Assembly: GCA_965263205.1 (NCBI GenBank)
Contig: CBDHHF010000031.1
Location: 62,001-126,000, forward strand
DNA length: 64,000 nucleotides
Origin: JBCCIM01 sp965263205
GTDB taxonomy: Bacteria; Bacteroidota; Rhodothermia; Rhodothermales; JAHQVL01
Direction of reading: 5' to 3'
Part shown: in pieces, positions 62,503-64,000 of the stretch
How the letters are laid out: every line of letters begins with the position of its first letter
Numbering within the stretch: position 1 is the stretch's first letter
Translations under genes and position numbers: made by a program
The notes under the pieces: model-generated
Told to the model about the DNA's origin: nothing
What the model saw: the letters and a program-made list of their open reading frames with translations, nothing else
The model's database searches: none

Positions 62503-63594
62503 ATGGCTGATGCGTCCATCATGACCGAACCTGTTGTCATCCCAAAGCCGCGTATGACAACCCGTGCTGTATTGCTCAGCGCATGTGGCTGGGTACTTTA
62601 TGCGCTGTTTTATAGCTCGATGGTTACAGCCAGCGGGCAGCAGACAGAATTTGTCGGTGTATTTATCGGGCAACTGTTTGCTGCCGGCATCATGGGCGTG
62701 TTAACCATCCCTCCCTGGCTGCTTGTTGTTCGGGAGATGGACGCGTTTCGATGGCCGGCAAAGATCGCTGCGCACATCCTAATTGCACCGCTGTTTGCAT
62801 GGTTAAGTCTGACCCTGTTTCTGGCACTGATAGGCTATACCACGAGTCCCGATGTACAGGCATCGATTCGCAGCGCGTACTCGTTTGTTTTTGGCAGCAA
62901 CCTCACGGCGTATGTCGTTGCTTTTTCGCTGTATCATGCGCTGCGTATCTTGCAACGCTTGCGATTGAAGGAAAAACAGGCTGCAGAATTGCAGGCATTG
63001 GCAAAAGAAAGCGAATTGGCAGCGTTGAAAGCGCAGATCAATCCACATTTTCTCTTCAATACGCTCAACTCTATGAATGCCATGGTGGTGCGCGACCCGG
63101 TAGAAACGCGCAACATGATTATTCAGTTGGGGGATTTATTACGCTATGCGTTGGATAGTTCGCGCAAAGACCTCGTGATGCTGGAGGAAGAACTTGCTTT
63201 TTCAAAAGCGTATTTGCAACTGGAGTCGCATCGATTTGCCGAACGGCTTGCTGTTGTATTCGATATTGCGCCTGGCCTTGAACGTGTGTTGATTCCTCCC
63301 ATGGTGCTACAACCGCTTGTAGAAAATGCCATCAAGCACAACATTGCGCGCCGCGAAGCGGGAGGGACAATCACGATTCAGGTTTCTTCTGTAGATGATC
63401 AGGTGCAGATTGTGGTAGAGGATGAGGGGCGAGGAGAAATGCTACACAACGTGGCGAGCAAAACAGGCATAGGGCTTTCGAATACGACCAGCCGGCTCGA
63501 AAAACGCCTTGGGCCGGCAGCTGCGCTTCGCACAGAAGTTCTCCGTCCTTCAGGCTTCCGCGTTTCATTTTCCGTTCCGCTACAAGTCGCTTAG
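62503..63594 (+). CDS. LytS/YehU-type sensor histidine kinase
   Basis: A 363-residue membrane kinase. Four membrane helices fill about residues 25-150, then a short coiled coil (RLKEKQAAELQALAKESELAALKAQ). The kinase domain is the His_kinase type: phospho-acceptor His182 in QINPHFLFNTLNSM, then an N-box with PLVENAIKHNI and a G-box GIGLSNTTSRL. It lacks an extracellular sensing domain, so it may sense membrane or cytosolic state. The matching LytTR-type regulator begins four bases after its stop. An in-frame TTG at 62461 would add 14 residues; ATG 62503 is chosen. Confidence 0.92.
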   Translation: MADASIMTEPVVIPKPRMTTRAVLLSACGWVLYALFYSSMVTASGQQTEFVGVFIGQLFAAGIMGVLTIPPWLLVVREMDAFRWPAKIAAHILIAPLFAWLSLTLFLALIGYTTSPDVQASIRSAYSFVFGSNLTAYVVAFSLYHALRILQRLRLKEKQAAELQALAKESELAALKAQINPHFLFNTLNSMNAMVVRDPVETRNMIIQLGDLLRYALDSSRKDLVMLEEELAFSKAYLQLESHRFAERLAVVFDIAPGLERVLIPPMVLQPLVENAIKHNIARREAGGTITIQVSSVDDQVQIVVEDEGRGEMLHNVASKTGIGLSNTTSRLEKRLGPAAALRTEVLRPSGFRVSFSVPLQVA

Positions 63595-63598
63595 GTAT

Positions 63599-64000
63599 AT
63601 GATAAAAGCCATCATTGTAGACGATGAACCCCTTGCCAGATCGATTATCCGCGAGTTTCTGGCAGACTATGATGACATTGAAGTGGTTGCTGAATGTGTA
63701 AACGGACGCGAGGCCCTCGAACGTATCGATGCCGACCACCCCGATCTGTTATTTCTAGATATTCAGATGCCGGGCTTGTCGGGTTTTGATGTGATTGAGC
63801 GGCTCACCTACTTGCCGCAGATCATTTTTTCGACAGCCAACGACACGTTTGCTATTGATGCTTTCGAGACGGGCGCGATAGATTACTTGCTGAAACCGTA
63901 TAACAAAGAGCGGTTTGATCGCGCGGTGCAGCGCGTGTTGAAGCATCAGCACCTGGAGCTCGAGCAGGAAACGATGCGGCATTTCCTCGCATCCATAAAG
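63599..64000 (+). CDS. LytTR-type response regulator (partial, runs off window end)
   Basis: The first 134 codons of a response regulator, cut by the end of the window. The receiver is complete: acidic pair VDDE (Asp8, Asp9), phospho-acceptor Asp54 in LFLDIQMPGLSG, and Lys99 in DYLLKPYNKERF. The following helix (AVQRVLKHQHLELEQE) is the linker; a LytTR DNA-binding domain is expected beyond 64000, by analogy with kinase-linked relatives, but is not seen. AGG lies three bases before the ATG, and the gap to the LytS-type kinase is four bases, so the two form a two-component system. Confidence 0.9.
   Translation, partial: MIKAIIVDDEPLARSIIREFLADYDDIEVVAECVNGREALERIDADHPDLLFLDIQMPGLSGFDVIERLTYLPQIIFSTANDTFAIDAFETGAIDYLLKPYNKERFDRAVQRVLKHQHLELEQETMRHFLASIK

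Overview
The window looks like a chromosomal segment from a marine or saline member of the Rhodothermota/Bacteroidota. Three things point that way: secreted proteins with C-terminal sorting domains typical of type IX secretion (T9SS), a PorX-type response regulator with a PglZ domain, and TonB-dependent receptors that carry an N-terminal carboxypeptidase-regulatory-like domain. Genus is inference only. I see no tRNA, rRNA, CRISPR array, insertion sequence or phage gene. Most DNA is densely coding, with short intergenic gaps that often hold strong hairpin terminators or small dispersed repeats.

Layout. 0-5 kb: a pterin dehydratase, an MDR oxidoreductase, typA, a small membrane protein and a methyltransferase, then a nested inverted-repeat element. 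5-15 kb: exported hydrolases and lipoproteins, namely an esterase with a TPR tail, a DPP-IV peptidase, a HEAT-like protein, a sugar-binding lipoprotein, a DsbD-N/TlpA redox pair, a DUF5060-type glycoside hydrolase and an SMP-30-like propeller. 15-22.3 kb: a TetR regulator followed by a complete RND efflux operon. 22.3-31.7 kb: ferritin, porX-tsaE-folC, rho with a very long Arg/Asp-rich insert, a HAD phosphatase and an MFS transporter. 31.8-39.3 kb: a TonB-dependent receptor next to a huge T9SS cargo made of three near-identical 433-residue repeats. 39.6-47.7 kb: an LpxH-like hydrolase, a glycosyltransferase, TonB, recJ and a second T9SS cargo with FG-GAP-like repeats. 47.8-50.3 kb: an AT-rich islet of unrecognised genes. 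50.4-57.1 kb: clpB and smc. 57.3-64 kb: a second TonB receptor, an amidohydrolase fused to a CIA30 domain, a TPR protein, and a LytS-type kinase with a LytTR-type regulator cut by the window end.

The most unusual observations are these. (1) In the 47.8-50.1 kb islet, two diverged copies of an unrecognised helical protein each sit beside a short acidic ORF ending in a shared DYDDxxVMxDP motif, as if a two-gene module had duplicated. (2) Three promoters (before the TonB receptor, before the giant T9SS cargo and before a 100-residue protein) each carry four TTAACA-like hexamers at an exact 11-bp period, the geometry of a PhoB/PhoP-type operator; this suggests one regulon. (3) Three intergenic copies of a composite repeat pair a perfect hairpin, with compensatory base changes, to a run of seven-base repeats. 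All functional statements come from reading motifs and context; no database search was run.
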